From an uncultured Pedobacter sp. (GTDB lineage: Bacteria; Bacteroidota; Bacteroidia; Sphingobacteriales; Sphingobacteriaceae), in contig CAMLDJ010000325.1 of NCBI GenBank assembly GCA_946478755.1, positions 1 to 5,937 on the forward strand: a stretch of DNA of 5,937 nucleotides, in the 5' to 3' direction. A program made the position numbers and the translations under genes. The notes beneath the pieces were generated by a model. It saw only the letters and a list, made by a program, of their open reading frames with translations, had not been told where the DNA came from and searched no databases. Below are positions 1-5,937 of this stretch, piece by piece (positions within the stretch are counted from its first letter, which is position 1; each line of letters begins with the position of its first letter).

Positions 1-21
1 GTAGGTGATGCGTTCTCTCAT
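1..21 (-). CDS. 5' end of a truncated gene, possibly a FecR-family anti-sigma factor
   Basis: Only seven codons are visible, reading MRERITY from an ATG at 21-19, before the window ends. The frame stays open upstream to a stop at 102-100, but that stretch has no ATG, GTG or TTG, so the ATG at 21 is the only ordinary start. In Bacteroidota the gene after an ECF sigma factor of this type is very often a FecR-like membrane anti-sigma factor, and many of those begin with a short charged helix resembling M-x-E-R-I-x-Y. The assignment rests on this position and the weak N-terminal resemblance. No domain can be seen, and the 151-nt gap to the sigma gene is long for a tightly coupled pair. Confidence 0.35.
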
Positions 22-109
22 TAGTTGGTAGTGTAGGGTTATTGTTATGGCTTTCCTTCCAGGCTTTAATAGGTAGTAGCCCCGGAGCGCATAAACTTCC
101 TACTCAGAT

Positions 110-136
110 TTACGATTTTTTTAAAAAAAGCCGTAA
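110..136. repeat. AT-rich inverted repeat between the sigma factor and the next gene
   Basis: TTACG (110-114) pairs with CGTAA (132-136), and the run of seven T (116-122) pairs with the run of seven A (123-129). The A at 115 and GC at 130-131 form a small internal mismatch. The arms meet with almost no loop, so an RNA hairpin would need to open several central A-T pairs. It lies 37 nt past the sigma factor stop. It could act as a weak attenuator or terminator, or simply be an AT-rich palindrome; there is no G+C-rich stem like that at 4437-4476. Confidence 0.45.
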
Positions 137-139
137 GCA

Positions 140-152
140 ACTGATAATCAGT
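140..152. repeat. 13-bp perfect palindrome downstream of the sigma factor gene
   Basis: ACTGAT-A-ATCAGT is a perfect inverted repeat with a single central base, 20 nt past the sigma factor stop codon and 3 nt from the AT-rich palindrome at 110-136. It has the size and symmetry of a binding site for a dimeric regulator, but it could also be chance in a short AT-rich spacer. No second copy was noticed in the window. Confidence 0.35.
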
Positions 153-172
153 CTAGAAAAAAAGATTGAAAC

Positions 173-766
173 TTAGGAGTTTAAATAGGTAGAAAGCAAG
201 ATGATAAATGCCTTGAAAGCGTGATCAAGGAACCTGCGGATAGTTTGGGTAGCTGAAGACAAGTGGTTTTTTACGGTATGCTGTGATATCTTCATCTCAT
301 CAGCAATAGCTTTATAGGTTTTACCCTCTGTGGTTTTTAGCAGGTAAACCTGTTTTCTTTTGGCTGGTAATTCTGCTATGGCTAAAGTCAGCACAGCGTG
401 GAATTCCCTTTCCTCAATTGTTGTGGAGCCATTTTCTTCCAGATCTTTCATGGCCCTCCAGATCTTTTCCTTCAAATGATCATCAGCCGAAACTTTGCGC
501 AGGTGTTTAATCACCTTAAATCTTGTCATTCGAAAGAGATAGGCTTCTATATTATTGATTTCAGGAAGTCTTTCCCGCATTGTCCACAAGGCGAGAAAAA
601 CTTCCTGGATAATATCCTTGGCAACGGCATCGTCTTTTGACAATCGAAGCGCTAAGGTATAGAGCGGATATTCATAAGTCCTGAATAAATCACTAAATAC
701 AGATTCCAATGCGCGGTCTGTCGCAGTAGCATGGTTTAATTCTGTTTTACCCGATTTACAGATCAT
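173..766 (-). CDS. ECF-type RNA polymerase sigma-70 factor (Bacteroidota FecI-like group)
   Basis: This 197-residue protein has the length and layout of an extracytoplasmic-function sigma factor, which directs RNA polymerase to a small regulon. The sigma-2 region spans about residues 24-90 and includes the region 2.2 helix DIIQEVFLALW (51-61) and a basic stretch TRFKVIKHLRK (81-91). A linker follows, then sigma-4 at about 121-178 with the helix-turn-helix YKAIADEMKISQHTVKNHLS (151-170). The C-terminus is hydrophobic (AFKAFIILLSTYL). ATG 766 is preferred over the TTG directly before it at 769-767; there is no later plausible start. It lies 18 nt after the stop of the aminotransferase gene, so co-transcription is likely. 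Sigma factors of this group normally work with a FecR anti-sigma protein and an outer-membrane TonB-dependent receptor, which may lie beyond the left edge. The target promoters are unknown. Confidence 0.93.
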   Translation of the reverse strand: MICKSGKTELNHATATDRALESVFSDLFRTYEYPLYTLALRLSKDDAVAKDIIQEVFLALWTMRERLPEINNIEAYLFRMTRFKVIKHLRKVSADDHLKEKIWRAMKDLEENGSTTIEEREFHAVLTLAIAELPAKRKQVYLLKTTEGKTYKAIADEMKISQHTVKNHLSSATQTIRRFLDHAFKAFIILLSTYLNS

Positions 767-784
767 CAACTTCAGATCAATGGA

Positions 785-2152
785 TTATTGTATCCCGTTT
801 AACTGATCCCTGTTTTCATGCACCTTCATGATCGCATTGATGATGTCGTCCATATCCGCTTTTGAGCCGAGCAGCTGGCTGGAACCGTTCAGTACAATCA
901 TTTCCTGACCAACGAGATCCGTATTTGGCAGGTTTGATGCGTCCTGTTTAAATCGCTGAAGCCTGTCGGCGCTGTACATCGCTTTATATTCTTTTAATCC
1001 TAAAATATGATCTACCCAGGGTTCGGTATGCAGACCTTTGATATAGGGGCTAAGCGGAATACCTTCAGCAGCAATGGCTTTTAAAAACTTGCTGCGATCG
1101 GCATTGTTAAACTGCGCTTTATGATAGCTCATCGCAAATAAATAATATCCGCTGCTTTCTGTACCCACATATTGTTTCTGGGGTACGAGGCCAGCGAAGC
1201 CTTTCAACCTGGAACTCAGGTAAGCTGCATTCTCATTGCGATGCGCAAAGCGCTCTTTAGCACCCGGCAGCTGCCCAAGAAGAACGGCGCCTTCAAATTC
1301 GTTCATGCGGTATTTAGGGCCAATCGTTACATTTTTCCCTTTTCGGTCAGTACCATGGTTCTGCACTGTATATACCTTATCCATAAGCGTTTCATCATTG
1401 CCGATAACAGCACCTCCCTCGCCACATGAAATTTGCTTGCTAGCCTGGAAGCTGAAACAGCCCAGATCGCCAATAGTCCCTAGCTGCTTGCCCTGGTAAT
1501 GTGCAAAATTGGCCTGACAAGCGTCTTCAATAACGAATAATTTATGTTTTTTGGCAATAGCCATGATACGTTCCATATCGGCTGGCATCCCCATCATGTG
1601 CACCGGCATTATGGCCTTTGTATTTTTGTTAATTTTTCTTTCTACATCATCCGGATCCAGCTGGTATGATCGTCGGTCAAGATCGGCCATTACGGGTAAT
1701 GCCCTGCTGCCAATGATTGCGGATATGGTTCCAAAATCAGTATACGGTGAAGTGATCACTTCGTCGCCAGGCCCTATGCCCAGCGCCTCGACACAAGTAC
1801 TCAATGCCTGGGTTCCCGAACCTGTGCCCACGCAAAAATTTGCCCCCGTTAAACGGGCAAATTCCTTTTCAAATGTAGCCACGGTGCCATTTGCTGGATT
1901 CTGGATACGGCTCCACTTCCCACTTTTGGCCGTATTGACAAGGGACGCGATTACCTTCTCATCCGCCAGCACACTGGGCCAGCTGATCCATCCCTTAGAA
2001 CGAACGGGTGTTCCACCAAGGATGGCGAGTTTCCCCTTGTCTTTTATCCGCAGATGCCCCTGTGCAGAAACGACATTGGAAAAGGCTGCTGCAATTGAAG
2101 TTGTCGTTACAGCAGCAATAAAATGTCTTCTTGAAAAATCTGATTTTTTCAT
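785..2152 (-). CDS. Tat-exported DegT/DnrJ/EryC1/StrS-family PLP aminotransferase
   Basis: The 455-residue product begins with a twin-arginine signal: SRRHFIA (7-13), a hydrophobic stretch to about residue 29, and a likely cleavage after VSA (28-30). The mature part is a complete type I fold PLP enzyme of the family that aminates keto-sugars. Visible landmarks are the phosphate-binding loop GSGTQAL (111-117), EDACQ with Asp210 expected to contact the PLP ring nitrogen, the catalytic Lys239 in SFQASKQ followed by GEGGAV, and YRMNEFEGAVLLGQL (281-295). Because the lysine is present, it should be an aminotransferase rather than a ColD/E1-type dehydratase. In-frame ATGs at 2194 and 2182 exist, but ATG 2152 puts the RR motif at the usual distance from the N-terminus. 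Tat transport would allow export of the folded, PLP-loaded enzyme. Substrate and amino donor are unknown. The gene is divergent from the propeller gene and probably heads an operon with the sigma factor. Confidence 0.92.
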   Translation of the reverse strand: MKKSDFSRRHFIAAVTTTSIAAAFSNVVSAQGHLRIKDKGKLAILGGTPVRSKGWISWPSVLADEKVIASLVNTAKSGKWSRIQNPANGTVATFEKEFARLTGANFCVGTGSGTQALSTCVEALGIGPGDEVITSPYTDFGTISAIIGSRALPVMADLDRRSYQLDPDDVERKINKNTKAIMPVHMMGMPADMERIMAIAKKHKLFVIEDACQANFAHYQGKQLGTIGDLGCFSFQASKQISCGEGGAVIGNDETLMDKVYTVQNHGTDRKGKNVTIGPKYRMNEFEGAVLLGQLPGAKERFAHRNENAAYLSSRLKGFAGLVPQKQYVGTESSGYYLFAMSYHKAQFNNADRSKFLKAIAAEGIPLSPYIKGLHTEPWVDHILGLKEYKAMYSADRLQRFKQDASNLPNTDLVGQEMIVLNGSSQLLGSKADMDDIINAIMKVHENRDQLNGIQ

Positions 2153-2290
2153 TGGGATATAATTTGTTTTTTCAACGGTCATGAAGCCATTCACGAGTTT
2201 TATGCATGTATTTTATACCTGTACACTCATGATCGTTTCATCCTATTGGGTTTAGGTTGCCAGGCACCAACTAAAAATAACACAAATTAA

Positions 2291-2302
2291 GTGTACGTAC
2301 CC
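2291..2302. promoter_or_regulatory. Candidate operator, site A (GTGTACGTACCC)
   Basis: GTGTACGTACCC is symmetric at 10 of 12 positions around a central CG and includes the perfect 8-bp palindrome GTACGTAC (2293-2300). Its first nine bases recur exactly at 2424-2432, 133 bp away. Even-length palindromes with a central CG are typical of LacI-family operators, so a LacI-type regulator is a reasonable guess, but no regulator gene is present in the window. The site is 139 nt upstream of the aminotransferase start. Confidence 0.5.
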
Positions 2303-2385
2303 GGATTATATCTAAGGTAGCGAATCTTTTGAAACAAAAAAATATATAAATGATTTTTTTTAGAGCCGTTTCAACATTTTATAGA

Positions 2386-2416
2386 TTTCATATCGCTTTA
2401 ATAATCAGTATATTTA
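2386..2416 (+). promoter_or_regulatory. Weak candidate promoter for the propeller gene
   Basis: TATATTTA (2409-2416) matches the Bacteroidota -7 consensus TAnnTTTG at all defined positions but the last, and TTTC (2386-2389), 19 nt upstream, matches the -33 element TTTG except at its last base. Transcription would then begin near 2422, directly at operator site B, giving a leader of about 30 nt. In such AT-rich sequence partial matches are expected by chance. An alternative -7 candidate is TAGATTTC at 2382-2389. Confidence 0.25.
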
Positions 2417-2419
2417 TAT

Positions 2420-2435
2420 TTACGTGTACGTAACC
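2420..2435. promoter_or_regulatory. Candidate operator, site B (second GTGTACGTA copy)
   Basis: GTGTACGTAACC (2424-2435) repeats the first nine bases of site A. It also lies in an overlapping inverted repeat, TTACGT-GT-ACGTAA (2420-2433), with six-base arms and a two-base spacer. It ends 15 nt before the ATG of the propeller gene. A bound protein here would lie over the expected transcription start or early leader, which fits repression. The two copies 133 bp apart could permit looping. Confidence 0.5.
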
Positions 2436-2450
2436 ATAAACACAAATAAA

Positions 2451-4412
2451 ATGAAACCAACACACTTATTATTCTCAGCCTGCCTGGGGCTATCTTTTTC
2501 TGCACAGGCACAGCAGCCTGTCAGTGTCACTGCGCTGGCCGACAAGAGCGGCTTTACCGTAGAAACGAAAACTAAAGATCTTGGTGGCGGCTTCTATGAC
2601 CATGGAATTGCCTCGCCCATTAGCAACCACCGGGGCGTAGTGTCAACTGTAGATGGTCAAGGCCGGAATGTGGTGCTTGCCTGGCTCTTTGATCACAGAG
2701 GCGGCTATGCCCTGTTGATGGTTGATGCCGAAACTGGTAAAAGCGAAGAATTTCCTGTGCCTTTTGACCCAAAACAGGATACACCTTATTCCTCTATCCT
2801 CTCAGCAGAAAACAAACTTTACACCATGTACAGAGATCACTTTGTAGAGTTTGACCCAACAAAAAGAAAATTCACATTTGTTAGCCAGGCAATGCCACAG
2901 ATGGCGATGGCCATGACCGAAGATGACAGTGGTAAGATCTGGGCGGTTACTTATCCGAATAGTGGACTTGTCTCTTTCAATCCCAAAACGAGGGCGTTTA
3001 AAGATTACAGATCCCTAAACAAAGAAAACTGGAACCAGTATCAGAAAACCATGGCTGCAGATGATTCTGGCTGGATCTATTTTGGTTTGGGTAATGCATC
3101 CAGCCAAATCTTTGCCTTTAATCCTATAACAGCAGAAACCAGAAGTATGTTGCCGCAAAATGAGCGCAAACTGGGCATGGCACTGGTACGACGGGATCTG
3201 AACGGCAAAGTATATGGGCAGGCTTTGGGTACCAATCAGGAGACCTGGTATGAACTATACAAGGGCAAGGGTCGCAAAATTAGCAAATATCAGAACCGCC
3301 GACCCAAGCCTGTTGTTACCGGCACGCAAGGTCTTTTTCATACCACATTTTCGGACGGCACAATACTTAAAACACTTGACCTGGTGAACAGAACACTCGT
3401 AACAGAAAACCCAAAAACAAAGAAGACGAGCAGCGTGAACTTTAACTATTCGAGCGACGGGGCAATTGTAATGGGCGTGGGTACAGCCCCCGATGGCACC
3501 ATAACTGGAGGTACGGCCTTTCCAATGCGTTTTTTTAATTATAACCATAAAACAGACCAATGGATAAACAGGCATGCGATAGGCCAGTTTAATGCCCTGG
3601 CCAACCAGGATAACAAGGTTTTCTTTGGCGTTTATAGTGGTGGCTTTTTGATCGAATGGGATCCATCCCGGCCCTGGAAGGCGATTACAGACCGACGCGA
3701 AAGCTCCAATCCTCTATTTTTAACCAACGTATCACCGACCATTATACGGCCGTTCCGGCTTGTAGCCCACCCGGATGGCAAAACGCTGATCATGAGTGGT
3801 ACACCACAATATGGCGCTACAGGTGGAGGGCTACTTTTTTGGGACCACAAAACCAAGAAACGGGTGTTGCTTACAGACGAACAGGTAGTGAAGGACCAGT
3901 CGACCATGAGTCTGGCGCCCTTAAACAATGGGAAACTATTGGGAGGTACCACAACCACTCCGGGAACCGGTGGTGAAAAAAAAGCTGTTGAAGCAGTCAT
4001 TTATATCATGGATATGGCCAGCAAAAAGATGGAATGGCAGAAAGTACTATTCCCCGGGGCTCAGGAGTATAGTGACCTGCGCCGGATGCCGAACGGGATG
4101 GTATACGGCATCAAAGATAAAAAAGTGTTTTTTGTTTTTGATCCGGTAAAACGTGTGCTGGTGCACGAGGAAGATCTTGTACCTAAATTCGGTCGAACAA
4201 CAGCGGAACAAAGCCCAAGAATTTTCGTCTCAGGACCTAAAGGCGAAGTTTATATGCTTTTTAATGACGGGGCGATCGTACAGATAGATGCTAAAAGCTA
4301 TGCACTAAGGCAAATTGCCACAGCACCTTCAAAGATTAAGGCTGGGGGCGACTATGCTGACGGGCGGATATTCTTTGTAAGTGGCTCTCATCTGCTGAGT
4401 TACAAATTGTAG
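2451..4412 (+). CDS. Secreted beta-propeller-like protein of unknown function
   Basis: The 653-residue product starts with a Sec signal peptide (Lys2, hydrophobic 5-17, likely cut after AQA at 18-20). ATG 2451 is chosen over an in-frame GTG at 2424, which would add nine residues ahead of the signal and use bases of operator site B. The mature protein repeats a unit of roughly 40-50 residues: a loop such as DDSGKIWAV (158-166) or PNGMVYGI (547-554), then a strand ending in FDP/FNP/WDP/WDH plus a basic turn, as at 134-140, 176-182, 223-229, 403-408, 464-470 and 563-569. This resembles SMP-30/Vgb-like or YVTN-type propellers. About 12-13 such units would fit two consecutive six- or seven-bladed propellers. 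No catalytic motif is recognised. It may bind or cleave a glycan or lactone, or act as a scaffold; the function is unassigned. It is divergent from the aminotransferase and may share its regulation. Confidence 0.88.
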   Translation: MKPTHLLFSACLGLSFSAQAQQPVSVTALADKSGFTVETKTKDLGGGFYDHGIASPISNHRGVVSTVDGQGRNVVLAWLFDHRGGYALLMVDAETGKSEEFPVPFDPKQDTPYSSILSAENKLYTMYRDHFVEFDPTKRKFTFVSQAMPQMAMAMTEDDSGKIWAVTYPNSGLVSFNPKTRAFKDYRSLNKENWNQYQKTMAADDSGWIYFGLGNASSQIFAFNPITAETRSMLPQNERKLGMALVRRDLNGKVYGQALGTNQETWYELYKGKGRKISKYQNRRPKPVVTGTQGLFHTTFSDGTILKTLDLVNRTLVTENPKTKKTSSVNFNYSSDGAIVMGVGTAPDGTITGGTAFPMRFFNYNHKTDQWINRHAIGQFNALANQDNKVFFGVYSGGFLIEWDPSRPWKAITDRRESSNPLFLTNVSPTIIRPFRLVAHPDGKTLIMSGTPQYGATGGGLLFWDHKTKKRVLLTDEQVVKDQSTMSLAPLNNGKLLGGTTTTPGTGGEKKAVEAVIYIMDMASKKMEWQKVLFPGAQEYSDLRRMPNGMVYGIKDKKVFFVFDPVKRVLVHEEDLVPKFGRTTAEQSPRIFVSGPKGEVYMLFNDGAIVQIDAKSYALRQIATAPSKIKAGGDYADGRIFFVSGSHLLSYKL

Positions 4413-4436
4413 AAACCGGAGCAGGATGTTCCCTAA

Positions 4437-4476
4437 ACAAAAACCTGCACAGATCTTGTTTTGAGCAGGTTTTTGT
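4437..4476. terminator. Bidirectional intrinsic terminator between convergent genes
   Basis: ACAAAAACCTGC (4437-4448) and GCAGGTTTTTGT (4465-4476) are perfect 12-bp inverted repeats around a 16-nt loop. The G+C part sits next to the loop, and A/T runs at the outer ends supply a U-tract for transcripts from either direction. It lies 25 nt after the propeller gene stop and 14 nt after the symporter stop, so it should end both transcripts. Confidence 0.9.
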
Positions 4477-4489
4477 ATCGCTTATCTGA

Positions 4490-5937
4490 TCAGTGATCGT
4501 TTTTTAAAGAGTTAAGCAAGGTTTCGACCTCTGGCTTCACTTTAGTTCTTAAGAACAAGCCACAGCCAATGTAGATGACCATGGACGTCAAAATTGGTGA
4601 AGCAAGTTCTGCGGTTAAGCTTACGGTCATGCATGATTTCATCACGGCAAAAGTGATCAGTCCGCCGAAAATAGATAGCAGTGCAGCCCTGCTGTCGCTA
4701 TGCTTAAATGCAGGCAGCAGCCCAAGGATCATCGGAATGGCAGTTGGACCTACCAAAGCAGAAAACCAGGTAATGATGAGCCCAAACACACCACCAAAAG
4801 ATTTGGACTGAAAAGCGATAATCAGCGTGGTCACTATAAAAAGGAAGGTAGTAAGCCTTGCTATAAGCAGCATTTTTCTCTGATCGAAGGATTTGAGTTT
4901 TTTATACAACACCGGAAGAATATCCCTGGTAATTACTGCAGAAATGGTGTTGGCATCTGCGGCCGTCATGGCCAGTGTATTGCCAAACATGGAAGCAAGC
5001 AATAAGCCCACCAGTCCGTGCGGCAGGAACTTCATGGCCATCAAGGCATAGGATTGGGTTGGATCCGCAAGGTTCTTTATAAAAATTGGCGAGGCGAACA
5101 TTGGAAAAAACAAGATCAACGGCCAGATCAGGTACATCAGCATAGACAACGTGGCCGCTTTACGGGCCTCGGTGCCCGATGGCGACGAAATAAAGCGGGT
5201 GGCCAGGTGCCAGGTACCTCCGCTAAAACTAAAAAAGCAGATTACCGTAAACGAAATGGCAAAAGCAGGGGTATAAGGTCCGTTGTACAATTGAGCATGC
5301 GCCGCGGGTAACTTGTCCCACATGGTGAATATACCATTCAAACCATCACCCAGCTGGATCAGTACCATCGCCATCATGATGATACCCGCTGTAAACTGGA
5401 TCAGGAAGGAGGCCAGATCATTCACGACATCTGCCCATAATCCGCCCATAGTAATGTAAATCATACTCACCACACCGGCTGTTAAAATCCCCGTGCCCAG
5501 GGGAAGCCCGGTAAAGGCATTAAGGAGGATGCCAATGGCAGCCCATTTTGCGCCTACGTCAAATATTTTAATAACCACACCGCTCCAGGCCATCACCTGT
5601 TGTGTAGGAAGATTATATCGGGTGGCCAGATATTCCGTCGGTGATTGTATACCAGCTTTAGACCTTAGTCTTGCCCATCGGGGCGCAATAAAAAACACCG
5701 TACCCACCATGGCAATGGCGATACTTAAAGCCCACCACATGTACAGTGTAAAGCCATAATTGTAAGCAATGGCGGCATAGGCTACAAATACGGCCCCGCT
5801 ATAGCCTGAGACATGGTGGGAAATGCCAGACAGCCACCAGGGAAGCTTACCTCCTGCAGTATAAAAATCGGCCGAGGATTTGATTTTGGTGTATCCCCAT
5901 ATTCCCATTAAAACGAGGACTAAAAAATACCCGGCCA
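4490..5937 (-). CDS. Sodium:solute symporter (SSS family), 5' end cut off by the window
   Basis: The frame stays open to the window edge and adds AGYFLVLVL before the ATG at 5908; that stretch completes the first membrane helix, so ATG 5908 is internal and the true start lies beyond 5937. The 481 visible residues (numbered from the codon at 5935) form about 13 hydrophobic segments, with the first at 2-12 cut short. Family landmarks are FYTAGGKLPWWLSG (24-37), the ITMGGLWADVVNDLASFLIQ block (161-180), the TM8-like region GNTLAMTAADANTISAVITR (318-337) ending before Asp338, and a short charged tail. SSS proteins import sugars, organic acids, amino acids or vitamins across the inner membrane using a sodium gradient. 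The serines that usually bind sodium in TM8 are not evident by eye. Substrate is unknown. The gene is convergent with the propeller gene and shares its terminator, so it belongs to a separate transcript entering from the right. Confidence 0.92.
   Translation of the reverse strand, partial: AGYFLVLVLMGIWGYTKIKSSADFYTAGGKLPWWLSGISHHVSGYSGAVFVAYAAIAYNYGFTLYMWWALSIAIAMVGTVFFIAPRWARLRSKAGIQSPTEYLATRYNLPTQQVMAWSGVVIKIFDVGAKWAAIGILLNAFTGLPLGTGILTAGVVSMIYITMGGLWADVVNDLASFLIQFTAGIIMMAMVLIQLGDGLNGIFTMWDKLPAAHAQLYNGPYTPAFAISFTVICFFSFSGGTWHLATRFISSPSGTEARKAATLSMLMYLIWPLILFFPMFASPIFIKNLADPTQSYALMAMKFLPHGLVGLLLASMFGNTLAMTAADANTISAVITRDILPVLYKKLKSFDQRKMLLIARLTTFLFIVTTLIIAFQSKSFGGVFGLIITWFSALVGPTAIPMILGLLPAFKHSDSRAALLSIFGGLITFAVMKSCMTVSLTAELASPILTSMVIYIGCGLFLRTKVKPEVETLLNSLKNDH

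Larger units (their letters stand above)
2153..2450. promoter_or_regulatory. Divergent intergenic regulatory region
   Basis: This 298-nt stretch separates the start codons of the aminotransferase (minus) and the propeller protein (plus), so it must hold promoters for both unless they are read from further away. It is AT-rich, especially 2328-2420. It contains three copies of the hexamer GTGTAC, at 2291-2296 and 2424-2429 on the plus strand and at 2226-2221 on the minus strand. No full Bacteroidota promoter match (TTTG, about 19 nt, TAnnTTTG) was found in either direction. A TATAAT string on the minus strand (2310-2305) is present, but that motif is not the usual -7 element in this phylum. No gene is evident within it. 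Confidence 0.7.

Noticed and set aside
66..92. Eight-codon minus-strand ORF (MRSGATTY) ahead of the partial gene, as a leader peptide
   Set aside because: It has no repeated regulatory codons and no coupled hairpin pair; an ORF this short is expected by chance.
767..769. TTG start for the sigma factor
   Set aside because: It is directly followed by ATG at 766, a much more likely initiator, and adds only one residue.
1551..2162. 203-codon plus-strand open frame opposite the aminotransferase
   Set aside because: It lies fully antisense to a conserved PLP enzyme, and its translation shows no recognisable domain; it is a shadow of the real gene.
2153..2194. Earlier ATG starts (2194, 2182) for the aminotransferase
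   Set aside because: They would put 10-14 residues before the MKKSDFSRRHF signal. Tat n-regions can be long, so this is not impossible, but ATG 2152 fits best.
2305..2310. TATAAT on the minus strand as a -10 box for the aminotransferase
   Set aside because: Bacteroidota primary promoters use TAnnTTTG rather than TATAAT, and the region is AT-rich enough for chance occurrence.
2424..2450. In-frame GTG start giving nine extra residues on the propeller protein
   Set aside because: The added residues would precede a standard signal peptide, and the bases belong to the repeated GTGTACGTA element. ATG 2451 gives a clean Sec signal.
2481..2483. Possible lipoprotein cysteine (Cys11) in the propeller protein signal
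   Set aside because: The preceding residues FSA are a poor lipobox, the hydrophobic stretch before Cys11 is short, and a good signal peptidase I site (AQA) follows at 18-20.
3632..4000. 122-codon minus-strand open frame inside the propeller gene
   Set aside because: It is antisense to a continuous secreted-protein gene with clear repeat structure, and its translation has no recognisable features.
4488..4498. Inverted repeat GATCA-G-TGATC over the symporter stop codon
   Set aside because: Short, partly coding, and beside a much stronger terminator; no reason to assign a function.

Overview
The window looks like part of a Bacteroidota chromosome, most plausibly from the Pedobacter/Sphingobacteriaceae area. 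I base this on protein style (a FecR-partnered type of ECF sigma factor, a Bacteroidota-like SSS transporter), moderate G+C, A-rich rather than Shine-Dalgarno-rich leaders, and the absence of clear E. coli-type promoters. The genus is an inference, since no database search was possible.

Layout, left to right. Positions 1-21 hold the first seven codons of a minus-strand gene that runs off the left edge and may be a FecR-type anti-sigma factor. The gap 22-172 contains two palindromes. Next, on the minus strand, come an ECF sigma factor (173-766) and, only 18 nt upstream of it, a DegT/DnrJ/EryC1/StrS-family PLP aminotransferase with a twin-arginine signal (785-2152). A 298-nt divergent regulatory region (2153-2450) carries repeated GTGTAC elements. 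A secreted beta-propeller-like protein is encoded on the plus strand (2451-4412). A perfect 12-bp hairpin terminator (4437-4476) separates it from a convergent sodium:solute symporter gene (4490-5937, minus strand), whose 5' end is cut off by the right edge.

A working reading is a small nutrient-use locus. A Tat-exported aminotransferase and a Sec-exported propeller protein would act outside the cytoplasm, an SSS transporter would carry a small solute across the inner membrane, and a sigma/anti-sigma pair would connect the locus to outer-membrane sensing or uptake. The shared GTGTACGTA element suggests that the divergent pair answers to one DNA-binding regulator, possibly of the LacI family. 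The substrate cannot be read from the sequence. No mobile element, CRISPR array, tRNA or rRNA was seen. The most unusual individual features are the export signal on an apparently catalytically intact sugar-type aminotransferase, the tight aminotransferase-sigma factor junction, and the apparent absence of the usual sodium-site serines in the symporter.
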